Part shown: positions 20,655 through 33,556 of the stretch, piece after piece | How positions within the stretch are numbered: the first letter of the stretch is position 1 | How the letters are laid out: every line of letters begins with the position of its first letter | NCBI GenBank assembly: GCA_023548195.1 | Contig: JAJHZJ010000076.1 | Location: 186,001 to 250,000, forward strand | Origin: Bettongia penicillata ogilbyi | Taxonomy: Eukaryota > Chordata > Mammalia > Diprotodontia > Potoroidae | DNA: 64,000 nt | Direction: 5' to 3' | Translations under genes and position numbers: made by a program | Notes under the pieces: model-generated | The model's database searches: none | Told to the model about the DNA's origin: nothing | What the model saw: only the letters and a program-made list of their open reading frames with translations

Positions 20655-21720
20655 TTTAATAAATGATGGATTCATTGAGTTGTTGAGTTGTGTCTTCCAT
20701 AGTAAAGCATTATCAAAGCTAAAGAGCCAAACTTTATGAGTCACTTGGAATGCATGAAAAGCAAATGCCTATTCATGAAATGTGTGCTACATTAATTATT
20801 TTAGGTTAGAATGTAGCATTAAAAATGATAAAGAGGACTCCTAACAGTCTATTGGTATATTTTTTTTCCCCAAGTTCACCTTCATAAGGCATCAAAGAAA
20901 AATTTTAGAGTGGATATTTTCTTAAAAGCCAAAATAATTGCCAAATAGTTGAAATGATTGCTGAATAACTGCTTATTAAAGCTGGTTCTTTTTTCAACAT
21001 CTTTTTCATGGTCATTCTGTTCATCGGTATAGGTAGTTTGCATGTGAATTGCTAAGACATGTATTAAATTATCATAACTCAATTAATTGATGTATTGATA
21101 CTCTAGACTCACTCTCTGAGAGAAAGGTCAATTACATCTCCCTCTCAGGGCTTTATTGTAGCCCTGAAAGATCCTATGTGTCTTTATCTAATACATCAGC
21201 TTCAGCCTCAATTCCATTATGTAGTTTGCACTGTTAATCTTCAGCAATTAGCAGTCCAGTTCTATTTAACGAGTGAGCACTAACTGACTTTTAAAAAGGA
21301 GTGACAATGAAAACATACAAAAATAGATATGTAAACTTCTTTTTCCCAATAGCTTGATGCACATTTTTACCTTTATTAATGGGGCTGGGGGGAAAGGAGG
21401 GAAATGGGTCCAAATTTAAAGATGTTTTCTACATAGTATCTGTCACACCAAATTAAATTCCAAAGATGAACTGTTATAGCTTCTTTTCTATGACTTTGAT
21501 CTGTATTGAGTCAAATAGGTCACTAGATAGCATGTACCCCATGTTAACTGAGCTAGTCACAGAACCTCTCATAGATTTGGGCTCCTAGATTTCTGATCAC
21601 TTGCTATTTGACCTTTCAAAGCATATAAATGCATGCCCATTGCCAGTCTCTTTCACCTCTAAGTAGGAAAGAATAAGTACCACAGAGTTAAAAGCAACCA
21701 CAAGGCCACATCCTTGTGGG
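20655..21720. other. Unassigned AT-rich DNA
   Basis: Nothing recognised across about 1 kb. Confidence 0.4.
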
Positions 21721-21724
21721 CTAC

Positions 21725-21915
21725 ATTGTGAGTTCAAATATGGCATCTGAAACTTTCTAGCTAGGTGTACAGCCTTGGACAAATCACTTAACCTCTTTCT
21801 GTCTCATTTTCTCATTTGCAAATTTGGGATATTAATAGAAGTTACCTCACAGTGTCAAGATGAGAATCAAATGAAGTAATATATTTAAAACTTAAAACAC
21901 TGTATACATGATACC
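21725..21915 (+). repeat. MIR/CORE-SINE, sense
   Basis: AGCCTTGGACAAATCACTTA, ACCTCTTTCTGTCTCATTTT, GTTACCTCACAGTGTCAAGA and TGAGAATCAAATGAAGTAAT, the sense head-to-core order. Confidence 0.7.
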
Positions 21916-21919
21916 TAAA

Positions 21920-23820
21920 AGAACCATAGTGAGGAGATAAATACCGGAGACCCCTTTCTTGCCCATAGCTCTCAGTAACTTTTCACTGGAAAATATACAG
22001 GTAGAAATGAGGACAAGCCTCACTTTGATCATTTGGTCTTTTGAATGAATCCCAGTTCCAGGTATATGACCATCCTCTCTAAATCATGGATTTTGCCAAC
22101 CAGATCCAGTTGAAAAATGTCTGCACATGCTCCACATTAAATAGTAAGGCACTTCTATTACATGCCATTGTCTTTCCAGATGTAGATTTTCCTGGCCATA
22201 TGGAAATAGCCTTCCTACCCACCCACCCCATTAGACAAAAAAGTCACAAAACTAAGGCATGGTCTACTTATGCAATATGTCCTTAAATTAGGGATCACAA
22301 TGAATCAATTACTCCTTCTGATGAAATAAATTCAACCTCACTATATGTTTCCACTCTGTGTAATCCTTGCTAATATTTTTTCCTATGAACTATCCTCAGG
22401 GTGTCTACCTAATATTAGATGCTTTTTCATTCATAATGTGTATCTCATGCATCATAGCCTGCATTCTTCTTCTTATATTTTAGACAGTAATGCTAGCATA
22501 CTACAGTGTAGCCATAACTGCATCCATTTTTCCACTGTCCTTTGAATCTGATGTAATTCTGTTACTTTTGAAATTACTGTACTACATATTTATCATTTAG
22601 CATCAGTAGGAGATTAACAGTATTAAAAATCTGTAATTTTGAGTAAAGTTATATATAAGTGATTTTAGTAGTCTTGAAATCACCTTTAAAAATTAAACTG
22701 AATTAATATAACTATGGTGATCTCCTGTTCCCATCTGGCTTTTGTTTATAGAATCAGTTTTTAAACAATTATTATGGCTTCTCCAATATGGAATAAAAAT
22801 GTTTTTTTCTATTTGGCATTTCTCACATATGTACAAAAGCATTTCATTTTATTATACATATAGTTATACATACGTGCATGTGCATGCACACAAATAGGCA
22901 CACACACTTGCATATATTATATTAATTGGTCCTGATCTGGAAAATCAAAGAACTATGTCTCAACCTATGAAGTCCATTCGAACAGATTTTAGATACTTTT
23001 GAAAAAAGAAATAAAACAATATTATTTTAAAACTATGTGACTATTATATGCTTTAGCCATTTGAGAATAAGAATAAAAATATAGTACTTTAAATATTTCT
23101 ATATTGCAGAAATGTCATTTGCAAATTTATCGATTGGCTACATAAAATATTTGTAGCTGTTGAATTTAAATGTGGAGTATGTAAAAAAGATTAGCGGGAA
23201 TGGAGATGGAATTGGTCCCTACAACTAAAACTGTGACAGAAGGCGACATTCTATTTTTCTTGTTCAAGGAGGAAATGTCTGTTGACATTTTTTCCTTTTT
23301 AGAGAAAGAATTAAATTATTCACTGAGATCTCCAGAGACTTGTGTTGGTAGATATTGAAGTGAAAACTGAAAATGGAAAATTTGTCCCTAGTACTGTATA
23401 CACCTAAACTTGACTACTGGTCAGAAGGATGTAGAAAATAAATTCATTTTTTAATCATTGTTTGTTTTTCAATTGTTTATTTCTGACTCCAAAAGTTAAA
23501 GAATTATCCATTGCTTCTCAAGTGCATGTATGTATATTTCTTTTGTCTTGCCTCAGTGCAATTGTATTGCTTTTTCTTTACTTCATACTTGTATGCTCAT
23601 TTTACCTTTCTTAAAATTAACAATATAATTATAGTTCATTTTTAAAAATTACAGTTGTGCATCTTACAGTAGAAATCATGAAAATAATATTTAAATAATC
23701 TTTCGTAATGTAACTTTACTTTTTAAAATATTAAATATTTCAATTCTGTAACTTTTTCTCTCCCTTGAAATTTTAGATTTGTGCTAGTTTCTAATCCAAT
23801 AATTTGCCATAACAAAACTA
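21920..23820. other. Unassigned AT-rich DNA
   Basis: No repeat or gene recognised in about 1.9 kb apart from a short ACACACAC/TATA-rich patch near 22850-22920. Open frames here are short and domain-free. Confidence 0.4.
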
Positions 23821-23823
23821 TCA

Positions 23824-23850
23824 TTTATCTGTTTATCTATCATTTATCTG

Positions 23851-23908
<58 letters not shown>

Positions 23909-23930
23909 ATCTATCTATTTATCTCCAGAT
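23824..23930. repeat. (TATC)n microsatellite
   Basis: About 90 bp of near-perfect TATC/TCTA tetranucleotide, with imperfect flanks. Confidence 0.96.
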
Positions 23931-23934
23931 ATAT

Positions 23935-25465
23935 ACATCTGTAATTCACAGAAGAGGGAAAAAACATTAATTGTAACCCCCTTCCACTGACACAGAACAA
24001 CTCATTTTGTTATTGTTGTTATAATTACTTGGTTGTTTGATAGCCTTAGAGAATTGTCAGGATATTTTAGATGACTTGATAAGTGTCTGTGAGAAATATG
24101 CCTTGAATTCAACTCTGCCAATGTCCATCACTAGCCTTCTATTCACCATGTTATGCAATCTCTCATTAACATATGAATTAATTAATGTAGCATATTAATT
24201 ATTAATTAACACAATTTGGCATTTCTCAAAAAGCACATTCTACCTAGTCAATGCTTCCATAATATTGCGAATATATCTTTTTATTTCCATTTAATTAAGA
24301 TTACTCAAGTTAAGTATGCATAATAAAAAAGTGCTCAGAATCTCTTTATCTTTTTTTCTTGCTTTATCAGCAAAACCAACCAAGATTAGCAGCGTTCCTA
24401 AGCCTCCATTAAAAAAGGAAAATGATTTTAAAACGAGGAGTGAAGCTACTTTTGCTAATTTTTCTATCATTTTATTTTTTCTCTGCTTCTGTGGGAAAAG
24501 TTTGTTTTAAACCTTCAAGAAAACTTTATTTTTAAAGTGTAAAAGTGTATATTTAAATTAAAACTTCAGTCCCAATTTACTCTATTTTATGCTATGATCT
24601 ATACATTCTTTTCTGTAGGTACAGTTATTTCCAGTATTTTTGATAAAAAGATTTTATTAATCATTAAAGTATAATAAAATAATTATTCTTTAAAAGTACA
24701 GTTTCATGTGAATGAAGTTTTCTCTTTATATGATGGACTACATTTGACAGTCATAGATGTTTTGAAAAAACTAACAAAAATAATAATTACAGTGATCATA
24801 CAGCTTGAGAAAATATGGCTTTTCCTGTGGCAGAAGATTTCAGAATAAGTTGTGAATACTATGTTTTTGTTAAGTCATGAGGGTGGAATAGTTATCATGA
24901 AAACTGTTTTTGCCCCTGGAGAGGACAATGTACCAGGTGTAGCCATGTACACACAAACACCTAGGGGAATGGTTAACGTGGTAATAGCACCTGCTGATTT
25001 GGACTCATTGACATCATGTAATTTCCTTCATCATAACTCAGAACAAAAATTGCCCAACATTCAAGTATATTTCTCTTGCCACAGGAAATTTCCAATTAAT
25101 TTGAGAAAGGTTAAATGACTTTGGCTACAATGTTGGTACAACACCACATTATAATGTTAGACAGCCAATTAGAGAGGCTTTTCAATGGAACTAATCTGAA
25201 GAAAGGCATTCTCTATTAAAAAAAAAAAGATCAGCTTGAGATGTTTGCTGAGGAGAGAAACAACTGAGGAAAGCTATGGAATCATTAAAGGAATGATCAC
25301 ACAAAAATGTTGTTATTTAATTTAAGTGAGTTTGAAACTGTTAGCAATATCACTTGCCCCGTATAAATCATTTAACAAGCTACCTCATTTTATATCTGGG
25401 AAAGATGTTTCTTAAAGATGAGGTGGTTATTAGTTTATGAACTGGGTCATTTAAACATTAAAAGC
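23935..25465. other. Unassigned AT-rich DNA
   Basis: Nothing recognised. A short frame at 24852-25118 has no domain. Confidence 0.4.
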
Positions 25466-25469
25466 TGGT

Positions 25470-25620
25470 CAGTTCTATAGGTATGGAAATTAAGACCTAG
25501 AAAAATGACATAAATTGTCTAAGGTTACTGAGGTAAAATGTGGCAGAGCTGTTAATTGATCTTTTTTCTTTTTACTTTGATTTCAAAATCCATTCTTTTC
25601 AGAATACCCCGTCAAATTAA
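25470..25620 (-). repeat. MIR-type fragment, antisense
   Basis: TATGGAAATTAAGACCTAGA, a GACATAAATTGTCTAAGG block and ATGTGGCAGAGCTGTTAATT in antisense order. Confidence 0.5.
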
Positions 25621-25779
25621 TAGAGCAGCCTGCCACATTGGAATACATTGATGTAATTGAAATGATTAACTTCAAATGGAATTTTGAAAAGCTACTTGTA
25701 ATCTCTAGTTAACTGTCAAACATTTGAAAACCAATAGAAAAACTTTTGTCTATAATGACATATTAATCATATAGTGAAG

Positions 25780-25930
25780 ACAGTGTGTAACCATTTAATC
25801 CATCCATTAAGTAAGGAAGATTTTAACAAAAGCTTCCTATACAGCAGTATTTATCTGGATACTAGGGATGTGAAGTCAGTTGCAAGAGAACCCTGGCCAT
25901 CAAGGAGCTTATATTCTAATCATGGAGAGA
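25780..25930 (-). repeat. MIR/L2-tail-type repeat, antisense
   Basis: TATTTATCTGGATACTAGGG and CATCAAGGAGCTTATATTCT share the layout of 1898-2020 and 63318-63430. Confidence 0.5.
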
Positions 25931-26031
25931 ATATCTACATATAGGAGGAAATTGTGATTTAAATCAATTTTGATGTTTATTTTTAATGTATAGTTTTAAG
26001 ATGAAATCATTGCCAAAATTACTATTAAGGA

Positions 26032-26420
<389 letters not shown>

Positions 26421-26424
26421 CATT

Positions 26425-26940
26425 AGGAGCAACATAGGACACATGAAGCAGAAAACTTTGACTCCCTAATCAAATGCCTCGTACAACAGAAAATTTTCTA
26501 TTAGTCTCCGATCTTACATCAATCGACCATTAAGCGCACTCTCCAGCGACCACAGTCCCTGCTGTGACAGGCTGTATTGTGTGACTGGGGAAATTGTTCT
26601 TTTAATTGTGAAACTCAGCCCAACAGATCAACATTTTCTCATAGTAAAATTAATGATCTGAGTTCATTATTAAATTGAAACAATATAAGGACAAGGTTTT
26701 CAATTTCCTTCCTTCCTTCTTCCCTTCCTTCTTCCCATCCTGGAAAGTAAAATATAGATGATAAATGGGAGAGGAATGAGCAGGGCCAGAAAAAAATATG
26801 ACATGGAAATAATAGCTATTCAAAGAATGAAAATGTGTATGCGTATGTGTAATTGTAGGAGCATGAGAGAGCAAAAAAAGGAAACAAAGAGGTGTGGGGA
26901 ATCGAGGGAGAAGAATGAAAAGAAAGTAGTTCTAAGGCAG
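26425..26940. other. Unassigned DNA with a CpG-containing unique stretch
   Basis: 26500-26560 holds several CpGs (CCGATC, TCGACC, AGCGCA, AGCGACC) in an otherwise CpG-poor area and matches no repeat I know. 26705-26740 is CTTCC-rich. Confidence 0.35.
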
Positions 26941-26944
26941 TGTA

Positions 26945-27060
26945 ATGTTATCTCTAATATTTTTTAGTTGTGTAAGTATAGGCAAATCATAAAGCTCTTT
27001 GGACTTTCCTCATGTGTAAAATAGGGAGTCTGATATATAGATGGAAGAGCAGAAAGAATG
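26945..27060 (+). repeat. MIR-type fragment, sense
   Basis: AGTTGTGTAAGTATAGGCAA, ATCATAAAGCTCTTTGGACT and TCATGTGTAAAATAGGGAGT in sense order. Confidence 0.55.
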
Positions 27061-27064
27061 ATAA

Positions 27065-27835
27065 AAGCAGTCTGAATACTATACAATCATAATACCAAGT
27101 GTGTGTCAGCAAATGAATTGAGAGTTCTGTCTTCCTTCTATTGGAAGAGGTCAGGGAATAAGAGCGGAGGAGGTTCTTATAGAAAGTGATGTATTGATTT
27201 TTACCTCATTTTTTATCTTATTTTATATTGTTGTTGCAAGGACTTTTGGGCTATGGAGGTATATATCAAAATTTTACTGACAGAAAAACACAAAATTGAT
27301 TAAATTAAAGCTATGTTTTGAAATTTAGGAAATTGGCTAGATACTGTCTAAGCTAAATACCATTCTGGACATAACCCCAAGATTTTAATACTATATGAGT
27401 ATTTAACTTCCCTCAGCTTGCTAATATAGTGATCACTGATGTGAGGATGTGATACTCAGGAATTAACCATGGAAGCTGAGCACACTTTAGTCCAGAGTCA
27501 ACTTGCTCTCAGGGAATAAGGAGTTTGTAAAATATTCATTTTGCCTGAGCCACAGCTAGTGGGAGAATGACCTGGTATCAGTGTAATGTTCCCGGGGACA
27601 TGGGAAACTGTGCTGTAAATTGAACGAGTCAGAACCTGCTAGATAGGAGTGTGAGAAGTCAAACTTTCAGAGAAGCCTGGACTTTTGCTTCCTCTTCCTT
27701 CTCTCTAAAGGAAACTTTGTTCAAAGTACCCATGTCGACCTGAACCATGTCATAATTTCAGGTTTCCTTTCTTCCTATTCAAGGGATGAAGAGACAGAAG
27801 GCAAGAGAGAAGGATTTTGTCCTTCCTCTTGATGT
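27065..27835. other. Unassigned DNA
   Basis: Nothing recognised. 27470-27680 is less AT-rich and looks single-copy. Confidence 0.35.
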
Positions 27836-27837
27836 TG

Positions 27838-28890
27838 TCAATCAATCTTTCTCACATTCAACTCTTCATGACTGAGATCATAGTATGCCAGTTGCTTTTA
27901 TCCTCCACTGTCTCCCGAAGTTTGTCCAAGCTCAGATTTATTGATTCCACGAGGCTATCTATGCTCATCCTCTGCCATCTTCTTCTTTTGACTTCAATCT
28001 TTTCCAGCATCAAGGTCTTTTCTAATGAGTCGTGTCTTCTTATTATGTGGTCAGAGTAATTAAGCTTCAGCTTCAGCCCTTGATCTTCCAATGGAGAGTT
28101 TGAATAATTTTTTTTAAAGTATTGACTGATTTTAGAGTCCAAAGGACTCTAAAACTTCTTCCCCAGCACCACACTTCTAATGTATTATTTTCAGTGCTCA
28201 GACTTCCTTATAGTTCATCTCTTACAGCCATACATTATTACTAGAAAAAAATATTGTCCTTTATTGACAAAATGATGCTTCTGTAGTATGCTCTTCATAT
28301 TTATCATGGTTTTCATTCCAAGGAGAAACCAACTTTATTAATTTCATGACTGTAGTTGTCATTTGTAATGTTCTTTGAGCCCAAGAATACAAGGTCAAAC
28401 GCGGAATCTGTTCTTCCTATATTTGCCAGGACTAGTTGCCATGATCTTAGGGTTTTTGCTTTTATTTTTTAATTAAACTTTGTCAGCTTTTACACTCTTC
28501 TCTTTCATCCTCGTCAAGCGTCTTCTCAAGTTTTCTTAACTTTCTGTCATCAGAGTGTGATCATCTGCATATCTGAAATTATTGATATTTCTCCCAATAA
28601 CCTTAATTCTGGTTTTTGATTCATAAAGCATAGAATTTTGCATGATGTATTCCACATATAAGTTAAATAAATAAGATGACAACATACAGACTTCAATCTT
28701 AATTCAATCCATTGTTCCATGTTCAGTTCTAACCCTTGCTTCTTGGCCCTCCATAGAGGTTCCTCTTGAGACAAGTAAGATGGTCTAGTACCTTGATCTC
28801 TTTGAAGACTTGTCACATTTTGTTTTGACTTACACAGTGAAAGGTTTTAGTGTCCTCCTTTGCTAAGAGATACTATAGCTTTCCTTGTGT
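27838..28890 (-). mobile_element. RTE/BovB-type LINE, 3' half, degraded
   Basis: A non-LTR retrotransposon fragment on the minus strand, covering the last part of the RTE reverse transcriptase and its C-terminal tail. Minus-strand frames 28816-28550 and 28142-27858 contain the recognisable pieces YLTYMWNTSCKI, LLGEISIISDMQMI and, near the end, RRRWQRMSIDSLVESINLSL, which align with the BovB-group RTE C-terminal region (same order, same spacing). Frameshifts and stops separate them, so it is dead. RTE elements of this group are known in marsupials, ruminants and squamates with evidence of horizontal transfer. The 5' half is missing; a second 3' fragment is at 59577-59900. Confidence 0.82.
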
Positions 28891-28962
28891 CTAACATAAA
28901 GCAAACAAACAAAAACTCCTGGTGGCCACCACAATCAACAAGTCTACCTAGCCTGTTGTTAC

Positions 28963-29063
28963 TCCTTCCTTCCTTCCTTCCTTCCTTCCTTCCTTCCTTC
29001 CTTCCTTCCTTCCTTCCTTCCTTCCTTCCTTCCTTCCTTCCTTCCTTCCTTCCTTCCTTCCTT
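28963..29063. repeat. (TTCC)n microsatellite
   Basis: About 100 bp of TTCC units. Confidence 0.96.
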
Positions 29064-29220
29064 TCTTTCCATAAGTGTAGTCTAAGGCACTATTTTATTT
29101 CTGCAGCTCTTGACTGAGGACCAAGTCTTCCTGGCTTTCAACTTTTTTCCAGATAACACTGGAATGAATTTTGAGCTACACAACCAGATATTCCCACAAG
29201 ATTTGATAAGCAACACTATG

Positions 29221-29266
29221 ATTGTGTGTGTTTTTGTGTGTATGTGTGTAAATAAATATATGTGTA

Positions 29267-29297
<31 letters not shown>

Positions 29298-29345
29298 TAA
29301 AGCATGCATGCATGTATGTTTGTATGTATGTAAAAAATGGATGGA
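29221..29345. repeat. TG/TA/TATG-rich low-complexity tract
   Basis: Mixed TGTG, TATA and GTATGTATG repeats. Confidence 0.85.
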
Positions 29346-29350
29346 TGTTT

Positions 29351-29537
29351 GTAAGTATGTTTTGGTTCAGTGGACAGAGTGCCAGGTCTGAGGTCAGGAA
29401 GACTCATCTTCTTGAGTTCAAATATTGCACCAGACACTAGTTGTGTGATTCTGGGCAAGTCATTTAATCCTACGTGCCTCAAAACATCAAATGAGTTCAT
29501 AAAATGTCAGATGTGAGTGAAATGACTGAACATACAT
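29351..29537 (+). repeat. tRNA-headed SINE with RTE-type tail, internal deletion
   Basis: TTCAGTGGACAGAGTGCCAG, a TGAGGTCAGGAAGACTC block, TTGAGTTCAAAT (B-box-like), GATTCTGGGCAAGTCATTTA, then GTCAGATGTGAGTGAAATGA with CTGAACA at the end. The last part is the reverse of the RTE 3' end seen at 59577. Confidence 0.75.
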
Positions 29538-29539
29538 TC

Positions 29540-31575
29540 ACATACACACATGATATATGTATATAGATATATAGACACATATACACAGATAATATATGAA
29601 TACACATATATTTTGAATTAATATTTGTTTAAAGGAATATACATGCTTGTGTATATACATGTATATATATTTATTTACACATATATACAATTGTTCATAT
29701 GTATCTCCACATGTTTCTATCAATTTTATTTTTTCTTCTTCTACTTTTGCAATAACTATTTCTCCTCCTACAACACCTGAGACCATCATGTTTGCTACAC
29801 ATGATATCTATCTTAGGTGAAAGTTTTTCAAATTTAGCTTATATTTTCCAAAATAAATGGAAAAAGATGATGAAAAACCAGTTGCATGGCAGAAAAGCTA
29901 TAGCAAAAAGATACAACCTCTAGTGATAATCATTTTGACACTGAGTTCTTAAACACTTTCTTGATTCACTCAAGGTAGGTGGGGAGTCTTCTTTCTCAGA
30001 AGCTGTAAAAATAGTGTTAAATTCTAGTCTGCCTAGGACAGCTTGAAGGAGGGAAAGTTTCCCGAAATGCCTTCTTATCCTGTAATTTTATATACGTGTT
30101 CTGAAATTACTGACCACTAAAATCATGTTATAGGTGTTTTCTTTTGTTACCAAAAGTTTTGATTCTGCTTTTATTTTATTTAAAGTATTTATATTAGACC
30201 ACACACCTTCATTCAAATAGTTTACCAAATGAACAAAACTACATTTTGAAACTTAAATCATATCACAAATCAAATAATAAAATAATAATTTACTAAATGA
30301 TGCCTTCTTATCCAAAAATAGCTCATATAGAGTATATAGTGCAATGTGCATTAAAATGAATGCTATTCCATGCATTTTCTTATCATTCAATTTGAGGTAG
30401 CTTTCTCCCCAATTTGACAATATTAACATAATGAAAGTTAACATATCATTGAAAAATAATGAATTAATATGCTTTAAATATGCTTAGGAAATAAGATTAA
30501 ATACTTTTATATTTGGAGCCAGCCTTTTTATGAGCCAGAATTAGTGAAATACTCCTGAGGAGTAATGTGCTCATTCAGATGAAATCAATTCATCCTTATG
30601 GACTTTGTTGTGATCAAGTGAAATTTGTTGGTGTGAGAAAATACTTCAAAGCAGTAGTTAACTGCGTTGATTCCACCCAGGAGGAAAAATTATGAGTAAA
30701 AATAATATCTTTAAAAAGATAGTAACTAGGGATCAATCATTTCATTAAATATCTCTGCTAAATTTTTATAGATACAAAATAAATAGAACCTTGGCATAAA
30801 ACTATAAGATTAATAGTTTGTCAAAGAATATTTTAGAAATTTAAATTATGAATACATGTATATACACAAACATGTGTGTATGCATGTGTGTGTAAATTTC
30901 TTTCTCTTTATTTTTTCAAAAATCATCTAAACATATGACCTCATGAACTAGAAGGGACCACAGACATCTAATTCAATTGTCCAATTTGGTGATGATTTGT
31001 TGTCATCTTTACCTTCTTAAATTTATTATAAACCCTGTATTTGTATAAACCTTCTTGTGTTTGTTTACCAGAATAAAAAAGAGAGTTCAAAATCAGAGTG
31101 ACAAGTGTTAGAGACAATGCATGTGACATTATGGATTAAAGATCCAAGAAAATATGAAAAATAAGGATTAATTTGTTTTAATATCTAAAGTCCCACATAC
31201 AAATTAAATCTACAGTAATTTAATTTCCCTGAAACATTAACTCTTGTCAAAAAGTCCCTACAATTCTGTGAAGTTTACCAAGTCAGCTAATGATAAAGAC
31301 TAATTTGAAAACTGACATGAAATATCCATAATTCACAATAAGGATTTGTAAAATGTACAATTCCACATGATAACATTTGGAAACAAGAACACAAGATCAA
31401 AGTGCTGAAACTTTACTTCATAAGATAAAATACATTAGTGATAAATGTGAACTCATGCAGTTAGGTTCTAAAAATCAACTATATATCTATGGGGGCTAAG
31501 GGAAGGGCAACACTACAATAATCTTCAAAAAGAACTGAGGCTTTTGATAAACTGCAGTTTCTGGAAGTCAGAAAA
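29540..31575. other. Unassigned AT-rich DNA
   Basis: Starts with TATA/CACA-rich low complexity (29545-29700). 30930-30990 has a short AACTAGAAGGGACCACAGAC motif like antisense marsupial SINEs. The rest is unrecognised. Confidence 0.4.
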
Positions 31576-31579
31576 CTGG

Positions 31580-31790
31580 AAAGGAGAGAACCTAAGGTCA
31601 AACACTAGTTCTGCTCCTTTGCTGTGTGATCTTCAGCTATACCAGCATGCATACAAATATGTACACGTACATGCACATATATGTCTATGTAGACACATTC
31701 TCCATGCTTCAATTTCTTCCCCTGTAAAATGAGAAGATATGAATTGACTGAATGATCATCAGTGTCCTTGCAAAGTTGAGATCCTACTAA
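31580..31790 (+). repeat. MIR-type SINE, sense, with internal AC/TG-rich insertion
   Basis: GGTCAAACACTAGTTCTGCT, GCTGTGTGATCTTCAGCTAT, then a low-complexity ACATGCACATATATG insertion, then CTTCAATTTCTTCCCCTGTA and AAATGAGAAGATATGAATTG. Confidence 0.6.
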
Positions 31791-31809
31791 CCAAAGGATG
31801 GAAGTTACG

Positions 31810-32085
31810 CTGATATGTTTTTGTTGTTTTTGAGTTATTTAGTTATATATGACTCTTTGTGAGCCCACTTGGAGTTTTCTTGGAAAAGATACTGAAGTTA
31901 TTTGTCATTTCCTTCTCCAGCTTGTTTCACAGATAGGAAGCTGAGCTAAATATGGTTAAGTGACCTGTCTTTGGTCACACAGCTTGGGAGTGTCTGAGGC
32001 TATATTTGAACTCAGCAAGATGAATCTTTCTGACTTGAGGTCCAGCACTTTAGCCATTGTGCCACCTAGTTGCCCTATTAACTAA
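31810..32085 (-). repeat. tRNA-headed SINE with RTE-type tail, antisense, full length
   Basis: Reads on plus: ATATATGACTCTTTGTGAGC, TTGGAGTTTTCTTGGAAAAG, TTCCTTCTCCAGCTTGTTTC, GGTTAAGTGACCTGTCTTTG, TATTTGAACTCAGCAAGATG, CATTGTGCCACCTAGTTGCC. This is a complete tRNA-headed marsupial SINE in reverse; its tail (31810-31870) matches the RTE 3' end. Confidence 0.85.
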
Positions 32086-32089
32086 ATAT

Positions 32090-33405
32090 CACTCATACAC
32101 ATTTTGGCTTGTCATCTGAACATGGGGTCAAAGAAAAAAAAGCAACCTTCATGAGAGATACTTAGGCTGAAAAAATATGCAGATGATAGATCTAGTTCAT
32201 TTCTGAAATCTGTGTATATAGTCAAGCGAAATGCATCCCATATTATTCCCTTTTGAAATAAGAATAAAGTGTTATATATCCTGCAATATTACAGTACATT
32301 AACCAGTCAAATGTACTTTGCAAAGCACTGTGTAAAGATACATACTCAATTCTGTTCATATTGTTGCTTATAGGGGAAGAATTTTATTCTTTCATTTTAT
32401 AAGGAAAGCATAGGAACAAAAGTCTTTTTTTTCCTTTCTGTGCACTTACTATGGACATCAAAATATATGTTATGAATTGACTGAGGAGTTTTCATATGTG
32501 TAAAGATAAGTATCTAAGAATGGGAAAATATGGATGAAGGACTAAACAACTTAGGTATTTTTTGAATCCATGATATACAATAAATCCTCAAATTTGTGGG
32601 ATAATGTTCCTAGAAAATGTCTGTAAAGTCCCAAATTTCAATGTTGATGCATTGAATTTATGGCCCCTTTGAGCTGCAAACTCCTCTAAGGGGATCCATT
32701 CTGTCTACAGGAATATATGCAGGTGAGTCTGCCCTGCCTGGGACACTTATCTCACTGATATGTATTTCATTAAAAGTGAAAACTATGCCAAATCACCCAG
32801 GGTATCTCAAATTTTAGAAATAAACTCAAATCTCATCTAACATCAATTTATTTATCTCAAACATCAGAGAGGAAATGAATGAAATTAATATTTTGAATTG
32901 TCCTTAACACATTTATATTCTTGGATCTATTTTAACACAGAGAAGCTTTATTAACCAAGTATATTTTCGATGCTTAAATACTAGCATGTGCACACAAGTG
33001 CAGGCAGAAACACAGCCACATGCACACCATTACCAAGAAAGATCAGGAATTCAATACGGTAATTTTCCTAACATAGCATGAGAGTAAGACATTTTGTAAT
33101 TAACTATTTTTGTCTACTTTAGCTTATGCAGACGTAAGTTATCTAATTGCTGCTTTATTAGCTCAAGTTAGATTGGATGTCTTCTAATGGCATCTGCATG
33201 GTTTGTGCCTCACTGACATTAGAGGACTCATCACTGCAGTCTGTATAAGGAAACTATTTTGCCCGAGTTTCAATGACAGGAGAAAATTACTTCCCAAATG
33301 TATACACAGGAATTCTTAAATTTTTCTACATAAAAATTAGAGGTGCTTAGGGAGTAGGAGCTTGAATAACCTATTCTCTGTTTATCATAGTTGCTATATA
33401 CACAC
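32090..33405. other. Unassigned AT-rich DNA
   Basis: No repeat recognised with confidence. 33060-33290 is unusually complex for this window and could be single-copy conserved sequence. Confidence 0.35.
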
Positions 33406-33488
33406 ATACATATACATGTACATATGTGTGTTTAGATAGATACATGGATGGATAGGTAAAAACATAGAAAGACAGACAGAAGGATAGC

Positions 33489-33553
<65 letters not shown>
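33489..33553. repeat. (GA)n microsatellite
   Basis: About 64 bp of uninterrupted GA, preceded by imperfect GATA/GACA units from 33433. Confidence 0.96.

Positions 33554-33554
<1 letters not shown>

Positions 33555-33556
<2 letters not shown>

Noticed and set aside
23824..23930. CRISPR-like or tandem regulatory array at regular repeats
   Set aside because: Simple TATC microsatellite without spacers. The genome is eukaryotic.
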